DNA of 64,000 nt from JAITWN01 sp964388175 (GTDB taxonomy: Bacteria > Pseudomonadota > Gammaproteobacteria > SZUA-140). Where the stretch lies: the NCBI GenBank assembly GCA_964388175.1, contig CAYLYS010000005.1:5696-69695 (forward strand). Reading direction: 5' to 3'. Position 1 is the first letter of the stretch; every line of letters starts with the position of its first letter. Under the pieces are notes generated by a model that did not search any database, was not told the origin of the DNA, and saw only the letters and a program-made list of their open reading frames with translations. This document shows positions 33,403-43,320 of the stretch, one piece after another. Position numbers and translations under genes: made by a program.

Positions 33403-34341
33403 ATGGGCATCGTCTTGAGATCGCGATTCCGAACTGCCGCGCTGACGCCGCGCATCGCCGCCATCGGCATGGTCTGCATTGCCGCGCTGGCGCTGCCCGA
33501 GACGGGTCTGGCAACGGAAAAGCGCTGGATCCTGTCGCCGCTGCTCGGCGTGCATAGTCCGAAATTGCGCGCGCTCAATCACGGCGAGTTCAAGGCGCTG
33601 ACACCGGGACGGGGACGCCTGATTTTCGATGGCGGCGATGCCGGGCAGGACTTCGAATTCGTCGTCAACAATGCCATGCCCGCGATGCGCTTCGGCACGG
33701 AAGCGGGTGCAGAACTGGGTTACAGGCTCGATGATCGCAATACCGTTTTCATCGGCGCCAGCTCATGGGAGAGCGGCTCGAGTTCGACGCTGCGTACGGA
33801 AATTCCGTTTCAGGGCTCGCTCACGCCGGTGGGGTTCGAGCGTTCCGCGCGCCTGTCCTATTTTCAGTATTTCCTCGGCTGGCAGCGCACGTTGCTGGCG
33901 GAAGCGAAGAAGTTCAAGCTGCACGGCCGGGTGGCGATGCACCAGGTCTTCGATATCGATTACAAGGAAAACCTGGTTTTCGGCTTCGACACCGGGACGG
34001 ATACGTTCAAGCGCATCATCGTCATGGAATCGCAGGCCACCGGCTCGTTCATGATGCAGCTCGGCATGAGCGGTGAATATTTCCTCACCGACTGGCTGTC
34101 GCTCGGCGCCGATCTCGGCTATACCGCCAGTCTCGGCACATTCAAGCTCGGCAACGCCACGCTGAGCACCGATATCCAGGCCGAAGATAACCTGAATTTC
34201 CGTACGCCGGCACAGCTCGACAGCCAGCAGCGCCTGACCTATCTGGCGGAAGTGCGCTCATACGACGATGTCACCTATCGTGACATGAAGCTCGGTTTCG
34301 ACGGCTGGCGTCTGCTGTTCCGCGCTAATATGTATTTCTGA
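33403..34341 (+). CDS. Outer-membrane barrel protein of unknown family
   Basis: 312 residues with a signal peptide (IAAIGMVCIAALALPETGLA), alternating amphipathic strands and an aromatic C-terminus (WRLLFRANMYF), as in Bam-targeted barrels. It starts three bases after the previous stop and ends in a one-base stop/start overlap with the TPR gene, so it is tightly tied to both. No family recognised. A small barrel of about 12 strands would fit its length. Confidence 0.65.
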   Translation: MGIVLRSRFRTAALTPRIAAIGMVCIAALALPETGLATEKRWILSPLLGVHSPKLRALNHGEFKALTPGRGRLIFDGGDAGQDFEFVVNNAMPAMRFGTEAGAELGYRLDDRNTVFIGASSWESGSSSTLRTEIPFQGSLTPVGFERSARLSYFQYFLGWQRTLLAEAKKFKLHGRVAMHQVFDIDYKENLVFGFDTGTDTFKRIIVMESQATGSFMMQLGMSGEYFLTDWLSLGADLGYTASLGTFKLGNATLSTDIQAEDNLNFRTPAQLDSQQRLTYLAEVRSYDDVTYRDMKLGFDGWRLLFRANMYF

Positions 34342-36881
34342 TGCGCCTCGTGTATCCCGTCGTCGTCACCTTCGTCCTGCTCGGCACTCTGTTGGCCGGC
34401 AGCGCCATGGCGCAGTCCGAGCCGGCTGCCGGCGCGGCGAACGCAAGCGCTGAGCCGGCGCGGGCGGTGGCGGAGCATCCGGGCGATCCGCGTGCGCGTC
34501 TGCAGCTTGCCGAACAGTACCTGTCCCAGGGTCGTGTCGATGAGGCCATCGCACAATTGGAAGCGGCGCGTGCGCAGGCGGCGCAAACCGATCCGGCGCT
34601 GGTCAGCGAGATCAGCCGCAGACTGCGATACTCCGTTGCCACTCGGCATGCCGAACGGGGCGAGTTGAATGAAGCGATAGCCCTCTTCGGCGAGCTGACG
34701 GCGGAATATCCCGACAATGCGCTCATCCGCTACAGCATCGGCGTAGCGCATCTGCTGCGCGGCGATCTGAACGAGGCGCAGCAGGATTTCGAGCGCGTGA
34801 TCCAGCTCGATCCCGGCTATGTCAGCGCTTACCTCAACCTGGCTACCGTGCATGAAAGCCGCGGCGATCTCTCCGCCGCCATCGAACTGCTCGGGCAGGC
34901 GGTCGATGTGACGCCTGACAGCCAGGCCGCGCTGCGCGCCCAGACCCGGCTCGACATCATCGAAGGGCGGCTGCTGGCCGAGCAGGGCAACGAACACGAG
35001 GCCATGCTCGCTTTCGAACGTGCCCTGCGCGCCGAGCCGGATAACCGCACGGCGCTGCTTGCCCTGTCCGGGCTTTACCGCATGGTGGGAGATAACGCGG
35101 GAGAGCGCCATCTGTATGAAAGACTGGTGCGTCTTTTCCCCGACGACCAGGCCTCGCGCCTGCGTCTCGCCGAGCTTTATCTCGCCGCGAAAAACTACGG
35201 CGATACTTACGATCAGCTCGATGCGCTCTTCGCGCAGCAGCCACAGGGGGGCGTGGCCATCCATGCCCGGTCGTTGATGAACGAGCTGTATCGAACCAAT
35301 GAGGGAGCACGCGTCGCCGAAGAGCGTGTGCAAGCGGAAATCGCGCATCTGCGCGCGCATCTCGATGCGGAACCGGATGACATCAAGGCATGGAACGAAC
35401 TCGCCGCGTTGCACTTCCAGCGCAACGAATACGCCGCGGCGGTACCGGCATTCGAGGCCATCCGTGATCTGAATCCGGATGACAAAAGAGCACGCTATGC
35501 GCTCGGCGCACTCTATGACAGCCTGGGGCGGTTCGCCGATTCGGCGCGCGAATATGCCGTTGCGCTCGAGCTGGAATCCGATGAGGAACTGCGCCAGCGT
35601 TTGACGCCGACATTGGCCGCCGTGCGCGCCAAGCTGCTGTACGTGGAGGGACGTTATGAGGAAGCCAGCGCCGCTTTCGAGGCCATGCTGGCCAGGGACA
35701 TCAACAACGAGCTCGCCCATTTCTATCTCGGTCTGATCTATGCACAGGAAGAACAGACCCTGCGCGCAGTGGATGCCTATCAGGAAGTCATCCGTATCGT
35801 TCCCTCGCATGTGGGCGCGCGCCTCAATCTCGCCGCCAGCTATGAACGCCTCAACCGCGAAGAAGATGCGATCGACGAGTATGCGAAGATTCTGCAGGCC
35901 AATCCGCCGCCGCACATTGCCGAAGCGGTGCGGCGGTCCATGGACAATGTGCGCCGCCGCCTGCGCGGAGTGACCTCGAATCTGAGCTATCTGATGGCGT
36001 ACGACGACAATACCAATCTCAGCGCATTGCGTGCGAACGAGGACGTGCGCGCCGATCTGTCGTTCAATCTCGCCTATCAGTACAAGGCCGGCAACGACCT
36101 GCGTTGGCGCTTTCTGTTCTCGCCGACGTATTCCACCTATCATCGCGGCCAGTTCGATTATCTGAGCACGACGACGACGATATCGGCCGGGTTGATGCGC
36201 GGGCCCTACAATCTGGTCGGCGGCTTCACGCACCGGACCAGCGAGGGCCTGATGACGAGCAGCCGCATCGGTCGCATGGGCACCGTATTCGCGGAAGGGT
36301 TCAGCCGACTGAAGCTGCCGCCGCTGCTCAGGCCCTGGTCCTCCGATCGTATTTTCAGCAATGTGTCGGCGACGCTGTCGTACAGTGATTTCAAGAGTGC
36401 CAGCAGCCCCTTCTTCAGCGCCTATACCAGCGCCGCCGGCATCTCGCTCAGCCAGCCGCTGACGCAGGAAAGCCAGCTGCGTGCCGGCTACCAGTACGTC
36501 ATCAATTCGAACAAGGAGCTGATCGGAAACGACTATGCCTACACCAGTCATGGTGTTTCCCTCGGCTGGGATTACCGCCTGCCATGGGGTGGGGTCAACG
36601 CCAGCTACGGGCTCACGCTGTTCGACTACACCAATCTCGATTCCTTCTCCCAGTTCACGCAGCGCCGGCAGAACACCCGCCACAACCTCGCCCTCGGCGC
36701 GACCTGGCGTTTCCGCCCGAAGATAACGCTGTTCTCGACCTTGTCCTGGACGCGCAACGAATCCAATCTGCCGGTCGGCTTCATCCTCAGCAGTGAGGAC
36801 ATCATCGAAGGACTGCAGAGCTCGTCGCTGAGCGATTACGAGCGGATGATGCTGACGGCGGGGATGACGTTCAATTTCTAG
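34341..36881 (+). CDS. TPR-domain outer-membrane barrel protein
   Basis: 846 residues: signal peptide (VVTFVLLGTLLAGSAMA), about twelve TPR-like helix pairs over residues 45-540 (for example NALIRYSIGVAHLLRGDLNE, HFYLGLIYAQEEQTLRAVD, GARLNLAASYERLNREEDAI), then a C-terminal barrel from about residue 560 starting at TSNLSYLMAYDDNTN and ending MMLTAGMTFNF. This layout resembles exopolysaccharide export pores (PgaA, BcsC) and the surface-lipoprotein assembly modifier family. No synthase or glycosyltransferase is nearby, so the cargo is unknown. Confidence 0.8.
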   Translation: MRLVYPVVVTFVLLGTLLAGSAMAQSEPAAGAANASAEPARAVAEHPGDPRARLQLAEQYLSQGRVDEAIAQLEAARAQAAQTDPALVSEISRRLRYSVATRHAERGELNEAIALFGELTAEYPDNALIRYSIGVAHLLRGDLNEAQQDFERVIQLDPGYVSAYLNLATVHESRGDLSAAIELLGQAVDVTPDSQAALRAQTRLDIIEGRLLAEQGNEHEAMLAFERALRAEPDNRTALLALSGLYRMVGDNAGERHLYERLVRLFPDDQASRLRLAELYLAAKNYGDTYDQLDALFAQQPQGGVAIHARSLMNELYRTNEGARVAEERVQAEIAHLRAHLDAEPDDIKAWNELAALHFQRNEYAAAVPAFEAIRDLNPDDKRARYALGALYDSLGRFADSAREYAVALELESDEELRQRLTPTLAAVRAKLLYVEGRYEEASAAFEAMLARDINNELAHFYLGLIYAQEEQTLRAVDAYQEVIRIVPSHVGARLNLAASYERLNREEDAIDEYAKILQANPPPHIAEAVRRSMDNVRRRLRGVTSNLSYLMAYDDNTNLSALRANEDVRADLSFNLAYQYKAGNDLRWRFLFSPTYSTYHRGQFDYLSTTTTISAGLMRGPYNLVGGFTHRTSEGLMTSSRIGRMGTVFAEGFSRLKLPPLLRPWSSDRIFSNVSATLSYSDFKSASSPFFSAYTSAAGISLSQPLTQESQLRAGYQYVINSNKELIGNDYAYTSHGVSLGWDYRLPWGGVNASYGLTLFDYTNLDSFSQFTQRRQNTRHNLALGATWRFRPKITLFSTLSWTRNESNLPVGFILSSEDIIEGLQSSSLSDYERMMLTAGMTFNF

Positions 36882-36938
36882 CCCTTGCAGCGTATGGGGG
36901 CTGGCGTACCGAGTCTCTCGCAGTGGAGATGCCGCGGG

Positions 36939-36969
36939 CTTTGTGGGAGTGACGCGTAACGCGATTGCC
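36939..36969. repeat. REP-like palindromic element
   Basis: TTTGTGGGAGTGACGCGTAACGCGATTGCC has the layout of REP elements common in gammaproteobacteria: a GTGGGAG head followed by a palindrome (CGCGT-A-ACGCG). It lies in the gap between convergent genes (36882-37133), the usual place. That gap also holds a CTGCTG-TCG-CAGCAG hairpin near 37090 and no gene. Confidence 0.55.
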
Positions 36970-37133
36970 GGGGCGGTGAAGGTCTGCGGGGAAGCGCCGC
37001 ATCGGCAGCACGGCGGGCGGTCAGGAGAAGGCGGGTAACGCGCGCCTCCTCGCCCGCAAGCGGAGAAAGGAGGGGCGCCCCATTATCATGCTGCTGTCGC
37101 AGCAGTGTCGCCCGGGCATCGGGCCGGGAGGCG

Positions 37134-37880
37134 TCAATCCCGCAGTGCGTTGAATGCCGTCACCGCCCACGCCAGCGTCGCGCCCGCGAACGCCAGCATG
37201 ACGGCCAGACCCTTGAAGTAGACCGCGAAGTCGGGCGGGCCGATGAGCACGGCGCGTACCGCTTCGACGGCGTAGGTGATGGGGTTGATCAGCGAGATGT
37301 ACTGTATCCAATCCGGCATGAACTGCTTGGGCACCAGCGCCGAGGAGAAGAACATCAGCGGCAGGGTCATCAGGTTGCCGATCATGACCAGCGGTTCTTC
37401 GCGCTGCAGGGTGATGGCGAAGCCGTTCGATATGGCGGCGAAGCCGATGCCGAGCAGGAACACCACCAGCATGCCGAGGACCAGATAAAGCACGTTCATG
37501 GTGATGGTCGAGTGCATCAGCCAGGCGACGATGAGCATGATCAGCGCCTGCGCGATCACCTGCACCGCGGAGTGCAGCACGCGGCTCAGCACGATGGCGA
37601 TGCGCGATACCGGCGAGACCAGCATCTTGTCCACCGTGCCGGCCGAGATCTCGCGCAGCAGGCTGACGCCCGACCACGACGAGCCGAACAGCACGGTCAT
37701 GATCAGAATGCCCGGGACCATGAAATCCATGTAGTTTTCGGTCTGGACGAAGCGGCCGAACAACTGGCCGAAGATGAGCAGCCAGATCAGCGGCTGGATC
37801 AGCGTGAACAGCGTCCACAGCGGCATCCGCAGCGTGATGATCATGTACTTGTTGAACAGGTGCCAGGTGTCCGCGATCAT
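37134..37880 (-). CDS. ABC-2 type exporter permease
   Basis: 248-residue membrane protein with six predicted helices and the ABC-2 pattern (PLIWLLIFGQLFGRF, MVPGILIMTVLFGSSWSGVSLLRE, LSRVLHSAVQVIAQALIML, LINPITYAVEAVRAVL). It is of the DrrB/NodJ/daunorubicin-resistance type, which exports drugs, glycolipids or oligosaccharides. It lies 87 bp downstream of its ATPase on the same strand. Confidence 0.9.
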   Translation of the reverse strand: MIADTWHLFNKYMIITLRMPLWTLFTLIQPLIWLLIFGQLFGRFVQTENYMDFMVPGILIMTVLFGSSWSGVSLLREISAGTVDKMLVSPVSRIAIVLSRVLHSAVQVIAQALIMLIVAWLMHSTITMNVLYLVLGMLVVFLLGIGFAAISNGFAITLQREEPLVMIGNLMTLPLMFFSSALVPKQFMPDWIQYISLINPITYAVEAVRAVLIGPPDFAVYFKGLAVMLAFAGATLAWAVTAFNALRD

Positions 37881-37967
37881 GGTTTACGTTTCCCGTCCGA
37901 GTTCTCTGCCAGTGCCAATATCAGTGCCGGTATCGATGCGATGCCAGCATCGATACCGGCGCCGCGC

Positions 37968-39485
<1,518 letters not shown>

Positions 39486-39785
39486 TAGCGGTCTTGCCCC
39501 CAGGAGACGGGCTGTGGTCACAGCCGGACAAGGATTCAGGGTTATCGAATGCTCGGTAACGGCCGTTTGTGTGTCGTTCTTTCGCCGCTGCCGTGGCCGG
39601 GGGTACAATCCATCCGTGCCCGCTGCCGCGCACGGCGAGCGGATCCCAGCCTCAAGGCCGTACATTGTAGCTTATTATCGATTTCTCTCGCAGTAACTTT
39701 ACGTATATATGGGCTATAGGGCACAGCGGCCATGCCCCCGAATGCCCGGCTGCGGCAGCATGAGTCGCGATGAAAATTACCGGCA
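39486..39785. other. Divergent intergenic region, ABC exporter / tsaD
   Basis: 300 bases with an AT-rich centre (39660-39720). TACAAT on the minus strand (39668-39663) could be a -10 for the ABC operon, but no good -35 accompanies it. TATATA near 39706 could serve tsaD equally weakly. No gene or folded RNA is evident. Confidence 0.3.
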
Positions 39786-40841
39786 ATGAACATCCTCGGC
39801 ATTGAAACCTCTTGCGATGAAACCTCGGTCGCCCTTTACCAGGCGGGTCGCGGCGTGGTGGCGCACCGGATATACAGCCAGATCGCACTGCATGCCGAGT
39901 ACGGCGGCGTGGTGCCCGAGCTCGCTTCGCGGGATCACGTGCGCAAACTGCTGCCGATGGTGTCCGCGCTCATGGACGAGGCCGGCCTGCGCGGCGCGCG
40001 GCCGAGCGGGGTGGCGTATACCGCCGGCCCCGGCCTGGCGGGCGCTCTGCTGGTGGGGGCGGCGCTGGGGCGGACCCTGGCCTGGACATGGCGCGTGCCC
40101 GCTGTTGCCGTCCATCACATGGAGGCGCATCTGCTCGCGCCGCTGCTGGAGCAGCCGGCGCCCACCTTCCCCTTCATCGCTCTGCTGGTTTCGGGCGGCC
40201 ACACACTGCTGGTGGCGGTGGCCGGGCCGGGTTCGTACCGCGTCATCGGCGAGACGCTCGACGATGCCGTCGGCGAAGCCTTCGACAAGACCGCGAGTTT
40301 GCTCGGTCTCGCCTATCCCGGCGGTCCGGCGCTCGAGCGCCTGGCGGCCACGGGCCGGAGCGGACGCTTCGATTTTCCGCGCCCCATGGTCGATCGCCCC
40401 GGGCTCGATTTCAGCTTCAGCGGATTGAAAACCCATGCCGCCAATACGCTGCGCGCGGGGCGGGAAGCGGCTGCCGATCCGCAGCTGGACGCGGACGTGG
40501 CACGGGCGTTTCAGGATGCGGTGGTGGAAACGCTGGCGGTCAAATGCCGCCGCGCGCTGCGCGAGACAGCGATGTCGCGTCTCGTCATCGCCGGTGGCGT
40601 GAGCGCCAACCAGTCGCTGCGACAAAGGCTGCAGCGCATGGCCGACGATGAAGGCGCCACGCTCTATTATCCGCGCATGGAATATTGCACCGACAACGGC
40701 GCCATGATCGCATTCACCGGTTGTCTGCGACTGGCGGCGGGAGAGCGGGCGGAGGCGGGATTCAACGTCCGCGCGCGCTGGCCGCTCGATGAGCTGAATG
40801 CGATGGAGATCGATGTGACACGCTATCGGCCGGCGCTGTGA
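39786..40841 (+). CDS. tsaD: tRNA N6-threonylcarbamoyladenosine transferase TsaD
   Basis: Catalytic subunit that places the threonylcarbamoyl group on A37 of ANN-decoding tRNAs with TsaB and TsaE. It starts MNILGIETSCDETSVAL, has the metal-binding HHMEAH motif, the VSGGHTLL nucleotide loop and the late GGVSANQSLR and YCTDNGAMIA blocks. The 351-residue length is normal. Confidence 0.97.
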   Translation: MNILGIETSCDETSVALYQAGRGVVAHRIYSQIALHAEYGGVVPELASRDHVRKLLPMVSALMDEAGLRGARPSGVAYTAGPGLAGALLVGAALGRTLAWTWRVPAVAVHHMEAHLLAPLLEQPAPTFPFIALLVSGGHTLLVAVAGPGSYRVIGETLDDAVGEAFDKTASLLGLAYPGGPALERLAATGRSGRFDFPRPMVDRPGLDFSFSGLKTHAANTLRAGREAAADPQLDADVARAFQDAVVETLAVKCRRALRETAMSRLVIAGGVSANQSLRQRLQRMADDEGATLYYPRMEYCTDNGAMIAFTGCLRLAAGERAEAGFNVRARWPLDELNAMEIDVTRYRPAL

Positions 40842-40865
40842 CGCCGGGCGCGGAATCCGCCGTCG

Positions 40866-41462
40866 TCAGGTCTTCTTCTTGCCGATGCGCGGCTCGGTAC
40901 CTTGCAGCAGATTGCGCACATTGCGGCGATGGCGCCAGAGCAGGGCGAGGCTCATGACCAGCGTGGCAACGATGAACGCTGCGTGCAGATGCATCAGCCA
41001 GGCCAGCAGCGGTGCGAGCGCCGCCGCGGTGATGGCGGCGAGCGACGAGATTCTGAACAGTACCGCCACCGCGAGCCAGACGCCGGCGAGCGCGAGCGCC
41101 AGCGGCCAGGCGTAGGCGAACAGCACGCCGATCGCGGTGGCCACGCCTTTGCCGCCCTTGAAGCCGAAGTACAGCGGATAGAGATGGCCGGCGAAAGCGC
41201 ACAGCCCGGCCAGCGCAACGGTCACCGGGGACAGTTGCAGCGCCGCGGCGAGCACCACCGGCAGCAGCCCTTTGAGCAGGTCGCCGAGAAAGACCAGTGC
41301 GGCGATCTTCTTGCCGCCGAAGCGCAGCACATTGGTTGCGCCGGGGTTGCCTGAACCTTGTCCGCGCGGATCGGGCAGTCCGGCCAGACGGCAGATGACG
41401 ATCGCGGAAGAAATCGAACCCAGCAGGTAGGCGCAGACGCAGACGACGATATCGAGGAGCAT
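40866..41462 (-). CDS. plsY: Acyl-phosphate:glycerol-3-phosphate acyltransferase
   Basis: Membrane enzyme that makes lysophosphatidic acid from acyl-phosphate. The 198-residue protein has five predicted helices and the three PlsY motifs: GSISSAIVICRL, GSGNPGATNVLR and GFKGGKGVATAIG. It is convergent with tsaD and divergent from folB, the common gammaproteobacterial arrangement. Confidence 0.95.
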   Translation of the reverse strand: MLLDIVVCVCAYLLGSISSAIVICRLAGLPDPRGQGSGNPGATNVLRFGGKKIAALVFLGDLLKGLLPVVLAAALQLSPVTVALAGLCAFAGHLYPLYFGFKGGKGVATAIGVLFAYAWPLALALAGVWLAVAVLFRISSLAAITAAALAPLLAWLMHLHAAFIVATLVMSLALLWRHRRNVRNLLQGTEPRIGKKKT

Positions 41463-41550
41463 CGGGTATGTGTGTTAGGATGCGGACAAGCGACAATATA
41501 AAGGAAATCGGTCGTTCGCGACATAGCCGCTGCGATCCGTGCGACGGGGC

Positions 41551-41913
41551 ATGAGCCAGGACATCGTTTATCTCACCGACCTGAAAATCGATACCATCAT
41601 CGGCATTTTCGATTGGGAACGCCGTGTCCGCCAGGTAGTCAGCCTGGATCTCGAAATGGCCACCGATGTGGCGCGCGCCGCCGCCAGCGATTCCATCGAA
41701 GACGCGCTCGACTACAAGGCGGTCGCCAAGACGGTGATCGAGTTCGTGCGCAGCAGCGATTTTAATCTCGTCGAAACCCTGGCCGAGAAAGTGGCCGAGC
41801 TGATTCTGAGCCGCTTCGCGGTCAGCCGGGTGCGTCTCAAACTCAACAAGCGCGGCGCCATTCGCGGCGCCCGCGACGTCGGTGTGATCATCGAGCGTCG
41901 CCGGGCGGATTGA
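41551..41913 (+). CDS. folB: Dihydroneopterin aldolase
   Basis: FolB converts dihydroneopterin to 6-hydroxymethyl-dihydropterin in folate synthesis. The 120-residue product shows DLKIDTIIGIFDWERR, a central DALDYKAVAKTVIEFV and the FNLVETLAEKVAELIL helix. The ATG at 41551 gives the family N-terminus. It overlaps folK (TGATG). Confidence 0.93.
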   Translation: MSQDIVYLTDLKIDTIIGIFDWERRVRQVVSLDLEMATDVARAAASDSIEDALDYKAVAKTVIEFVRSSDFNLVETLAEKVAELILSRFAVSRVRLKLNKRGAIRGARDVGVIIERRRAD

Positions 41914-42416
41914 TGCCGCGCGTCTACATCAGTATCGGCAGTAATATCGATCGCGCCGCCAATATCCGTGCCGGCGTGCGCGCGTTGCGCGGGCGTTTCG
42001 GTGCGCTGTGCCTCTCCTCGGTCTACGATTCCGGCGCCGTCGGCTTCGACGGCGACGATTTCTATAATCTCGTCGCCGGCTTCGATACCGAAACCGATGT
42101 GCGCGAAGTGGCGGCGTTTCTGCGCGCCATCGAGGCGGAACATGGGCGCGTGCGTCCGGGTTCGGGCGCGGGGTTCGTATCGCGTACGCTCGATATGGAT
42201 CTGCTGCTGTATGGCGATCTGGTGCGGGATGAAGGCGCGCTGCGGCTGCCGCGCGGCGAGATTCTCGAGTATGCCTTCGTGCTGGCTCCGCTGGCCGAGA
42301 TCGCCGGCGATGCGTGTCATCCCGTGCTCGGCCGCCGCTATGCGGAATTGTGGGATGTGTTCGACGGTGACCGCGCGGCGCTCACGGCCGTGGACTTCGA
42401 CTGGGACGCGCCCTGA
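41913..42416 (+). CDS. folK: HPPK, 6-hydroxymethyl-dihydropterin pyrophosphokinase
   Basis: FolK transfers pyrophosphate from ATP to hydroxymethyl-dihydropterin, the step after FolB. The 167-residue protein starts PRVYISIGSNIDR, has SSVYDSGAVGFDGDDFYN, and carries the magnesium-binding RTLDMDLLLYGD. A short acidic C-terminal extension ends DWDAP. Translation is coupled to folB. Confidence 0.93.
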   Translation: MPRVYISIGSNIDRAANIRAGVRALRGRFGALCLSSVYDSGAVGFDGDDFYNLVAGFDTETDVREVAAFLRAIEAEHGRVRPGSGAGFVSRTLDMDLLLYGDLVRDEGALRLPRGEILEYAFVLAPLAEIAGDACHPVLGRRYAELWDVFDGDRAALTAVDFDWDAP

Positions 42417-42474
42417 TCAAATTTGATCCAGATTGGATCAGATCTGGATGATCAAACCCGGACCGGATCGGATC
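42415..42474. repeat. GATC-dense palindromic spacer
   Basis: Seven GATC sites lie within 60 bases (42415, 42425, 42436, 42441, 42450, 42466, 42471). A perfect 14-bp palindrome GATCAAATTTGATC (42415-42428) and an inverted repeat CCAGAT...ATCTGG follow. It sits between the convergent folK and pteridine-reductase genes. Confidence 0.7.
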
Positions 42475-42505
42475 AAATCGGCGCAGGCTGCGCCGGTCGC
42501 GCGGT

Positions 42506-43267
42506 TCACCCTTGCAGCGAGCGTCCGCCATCCACCGCGATGATCTGTCCGGTGACGTAGGGCGCATCGCGCAGCAGGAACAGCACCGCGCGGGCGATGT
42601 CCGCGGGTTCGCCCGCACGCTTGAGCGCGGTGCGCGAGACGATGTCGGTCTGCGCCGCCTCACCGATGTCGTTTTCCGGCCAGAGTATGGCGCCGGGCGC
42701 GATGCCGTTGACGCGTACGTCCGGTCCGAGCTCGCGTGCGAGCGCCTGGGTCATCATTGCCAACCCGGCCTTGGAGATGCTGTAAACGCTGTGCGCCTTG
42801 AGCGGGCGTTCGCCGTGGATGTCGGTAATGTTGACGATGCAGCCGCGGCTGGCGGCAAGCAGCGGCGCCGCCGCCTGGGACAGAAAGAAAGGAGCTTTCA
42901 GATTGCAGTCGATGAGCTCGTGCCACTGCGCTTCGCTCACCGTGCCGCACGGCGTCGGGAAAAACGCCGACGCGTTGTTGATCAGTGCGTCGAGACGACC
43001 CCAGGCGGCATGCGCCTCGCCTATCACGGCATCCAGTGCAGACGTATCCAGCAGGTCGGCGCGGACGGCAAGCGCCGAATGCCCGCGCCGGGCATTGAGT
43101 TCATCGCGCAGACGGACAGCCTCGGCGGACGAGTGACGATAATGCAGGACGACATTCATGCCGCTGTCGTGCAGCAGGCGCGCGATGACGGCGCCGATGC
43201 GCCGCGCGGCGCCGGTGATGAGCGCCGTCTTGCCGGCAAGGTTCGATGAAATATGGTCGCTGCTCAT
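42506..43267 (-). CDS. Pteridine reductase-like short-chain dehydrogenase
   Basis: 253-residue NADPH-dependent SDR. The cofactor motif ITGAARRIG has the Arg-rich loop of pteridine reductases (FolM/PTR1) rather than the usual Gly-rich TGxxxGxG. NNASAF, the catalytic Tyr-x3-Lys in YSISKAG, and GIAPGAI follow. Its place beside folB-folK supports a role in reducing dihydropterin or dihydrofolate. I would call it FolM-like without assigning the symbol. Confidence 0.88.
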   Translation of the reverse strand: MSSDHISSNLAGKTALITGAARRIGAVIARLLHDSGMNVVLHYRHSSAEAVRLRDELNARRGHSALAVRADLLDTSALDAVIGEAHAAWGRLDALINNASAFFPTPCGTVSEAQWHELIDCNLKAPFFLSQAAAPLLAASRGCIVNITDIHGERPLKAHSVYSISKAGLAMMTQALARELGPDVRVNGIAPGAILWPENDIGEAAQTDIVSRTALKRAGEPADIARAVLFLLRDAPYVTGQIIAVDGGRSLQG

Positions 43268-43320
43268 GGTCGTTCCGCCGTTCTCATGTCCGCCGATACT
43301 AGCATGAGCGCGATGCGCGC

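Noticed and set aside
34275..36683. 802-residue open frame on the minus strand opposite the TPR-barrel gene
   Set aside because: Its sequence is the Arg/His/Gln-rich translation expected from antisense GC-rich DNA; the plus-strand frame has a signal peptide, TPRs and a barrel end.
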